A DNA stretch of 64,000 bases, taken from NCBI RefSeq assembly GCF_001403615.1, contig NZ_LN879456.1:186001-250000 (forward strand), given 5' to 3'. The translations under genes and the position numbers were made by a program. The stretch is from Desnuesiella massiliensis. GTDB lineage: Bacteria; Bacillota; Clostridia; Clostridiales; Clostridiaceae. The notes beneath the pieces were generated by a model. It did not search any database. It worked only from the letters and a program-made list of their open reading frames with translations, and was not told the DNA's origin. Positions 63,661-64,000 of the stretch are shown here, in pieces; position 1 is the first letter of the stretch; every line of letters starts with the position of its first letter.

Positions 63661-64000
63661 TGGATATACCTCAAGATAAGATGCCGTCTTTGCTTGATAG
63701 AGAAATTTCTAACTCAAAAGAAGACGCTTTTGGTCATAGGCATATTGCGAAGGCATTAACCAATTTAATAGAAGGACATGATCCGCCATATTCTATAGGA
63801 CTTTTAGGTTCTTGGGGAGTTGGAAAAAGTTCTATTAAGCAAATGTATTTGGAGGAATTAAAAGATTCTACATTCAATGATAATAGGAAAAATAGAAAGA
63901 AAAAAATACATACAGTAACTTTTAATGCATGGAGATATGGTGGTCTTGATATAAAAAGAGTGCTTTTGAGACATGTATACATTTCATTGGGGGGAAAAGA
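63661..64000 (+). CDS. KAP-family P-loop NTPase, N-terminal part
   Basis: The first 113 codons are in the window. Walker A is GLLGSWGVGKSS (about 42-53), preceded by DREISNSKEDAFGHRHIAKALTNLI and followed by TVTFNAWRYGG, the typical KAP pattern. KAP NTPases are often membrane-linked and occur in anti-phage loci. AGGAGG lies 8 bases before the ATG. Membrane helices, if any, are beyond the end of the window. Confidence 0.85.

Noticed and set aside
1..64000. tRNA, rRNA genes and CRISPR arrays
   Set aside because: None was found by eye; no regularly spaced repeats of 25-40 bases and no tRNA-like cloverleaf with CCA or TTCGA context outside genes.

Overview
The window comes from an AT-rich, low-GC Gram-positive bacterium, most likely a Clostridium-type member of the Clostridiaceae. 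The evidence is the strongly A/T-biased codon use, strong AGGAGG-type ribosome binding sites, CsoR/CopA/CopZ, LrgAB, and a UviA/TcdR-type sigma factor beside a UviB/BhlA-type holin. No tRNA, rRNA or CRISPR array was seen, and the species cannot be named from sequence alone.

Positions 1-45.9 kb look like ordinary chromosome. In order they hold: copper homeostasis (csoR end, copA, copZ); an OmpR-type two-component pair; a PspA operon on the minus strand; an S1-domain protein; a 2'-5' RNA ligase-like protein; a sensor kinase followed by an odd degenerate receiver/GGDEF protein; PhzF-like, PepD and PepF enzymes; a rhomboid-like membrane protein; an ABC exporter with its own two-component system; TspO; an amidohydrolase; topoisomerase III; LrgAB; a VIT/VWA protein; a TPR protein; a SsuABC/TauABC-like importer; two acetyltransferases; a serine hydrolase overlapping a large unknown protein; and an alpha-glucoside PTS locus (RpiR regulator, EIICB, GH4 6-phospho-glucosidase). 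A superoxide dismutase and a Gly/His-rich protein close this part. Several families of palindromic repeats (about 107, 109, 160 and 196 bp) sit in its intergenic gaps. Three copies of the 107-bp family each lie just upstream of a start codon.

From about 46 kb the character changes to an accessory region. A Y-family polymerase with a LexA-like promoter is cut off at about 60% of its length. It is followed by a truncated tyrosine recombinase, decayed small genes, an IS1182-type element, a decayed serine recombinase, and a decayed XerC-like integrase split by an IS3-family element. Within this debris four intact minus-strand genes form a coherent set: a group-5 (UviA/TcdR/BotR-type) sigma factor, a BhlA/UviB holin, a peptidoglycan amidase and a GH75-like chitosanase-type hydrolase. 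Each has GTTTACA upstream with exactly 16 bases to a second element, CTTTTTA or CTCTTTA in the two hydrolase genes. The likely model is a bacteriocin or toxin-release style regulon in which the sigma factor turns on itself, the holin and two lysins that lack signal peptides.

The right end (60.2-64 kb) holds two XRE regulators, a GHKL (MORC-like) ATPase overlapping a PD-(D/E)xK-like nuclease reading frame in the -1 frame at an A7 run, and the start of a KAP-type P-loop NTPase. This looks like the edge of a defence island. The A7 junction suggests the ATPase and nuclease are made as one fusion by frameshifting, or are phase variable.
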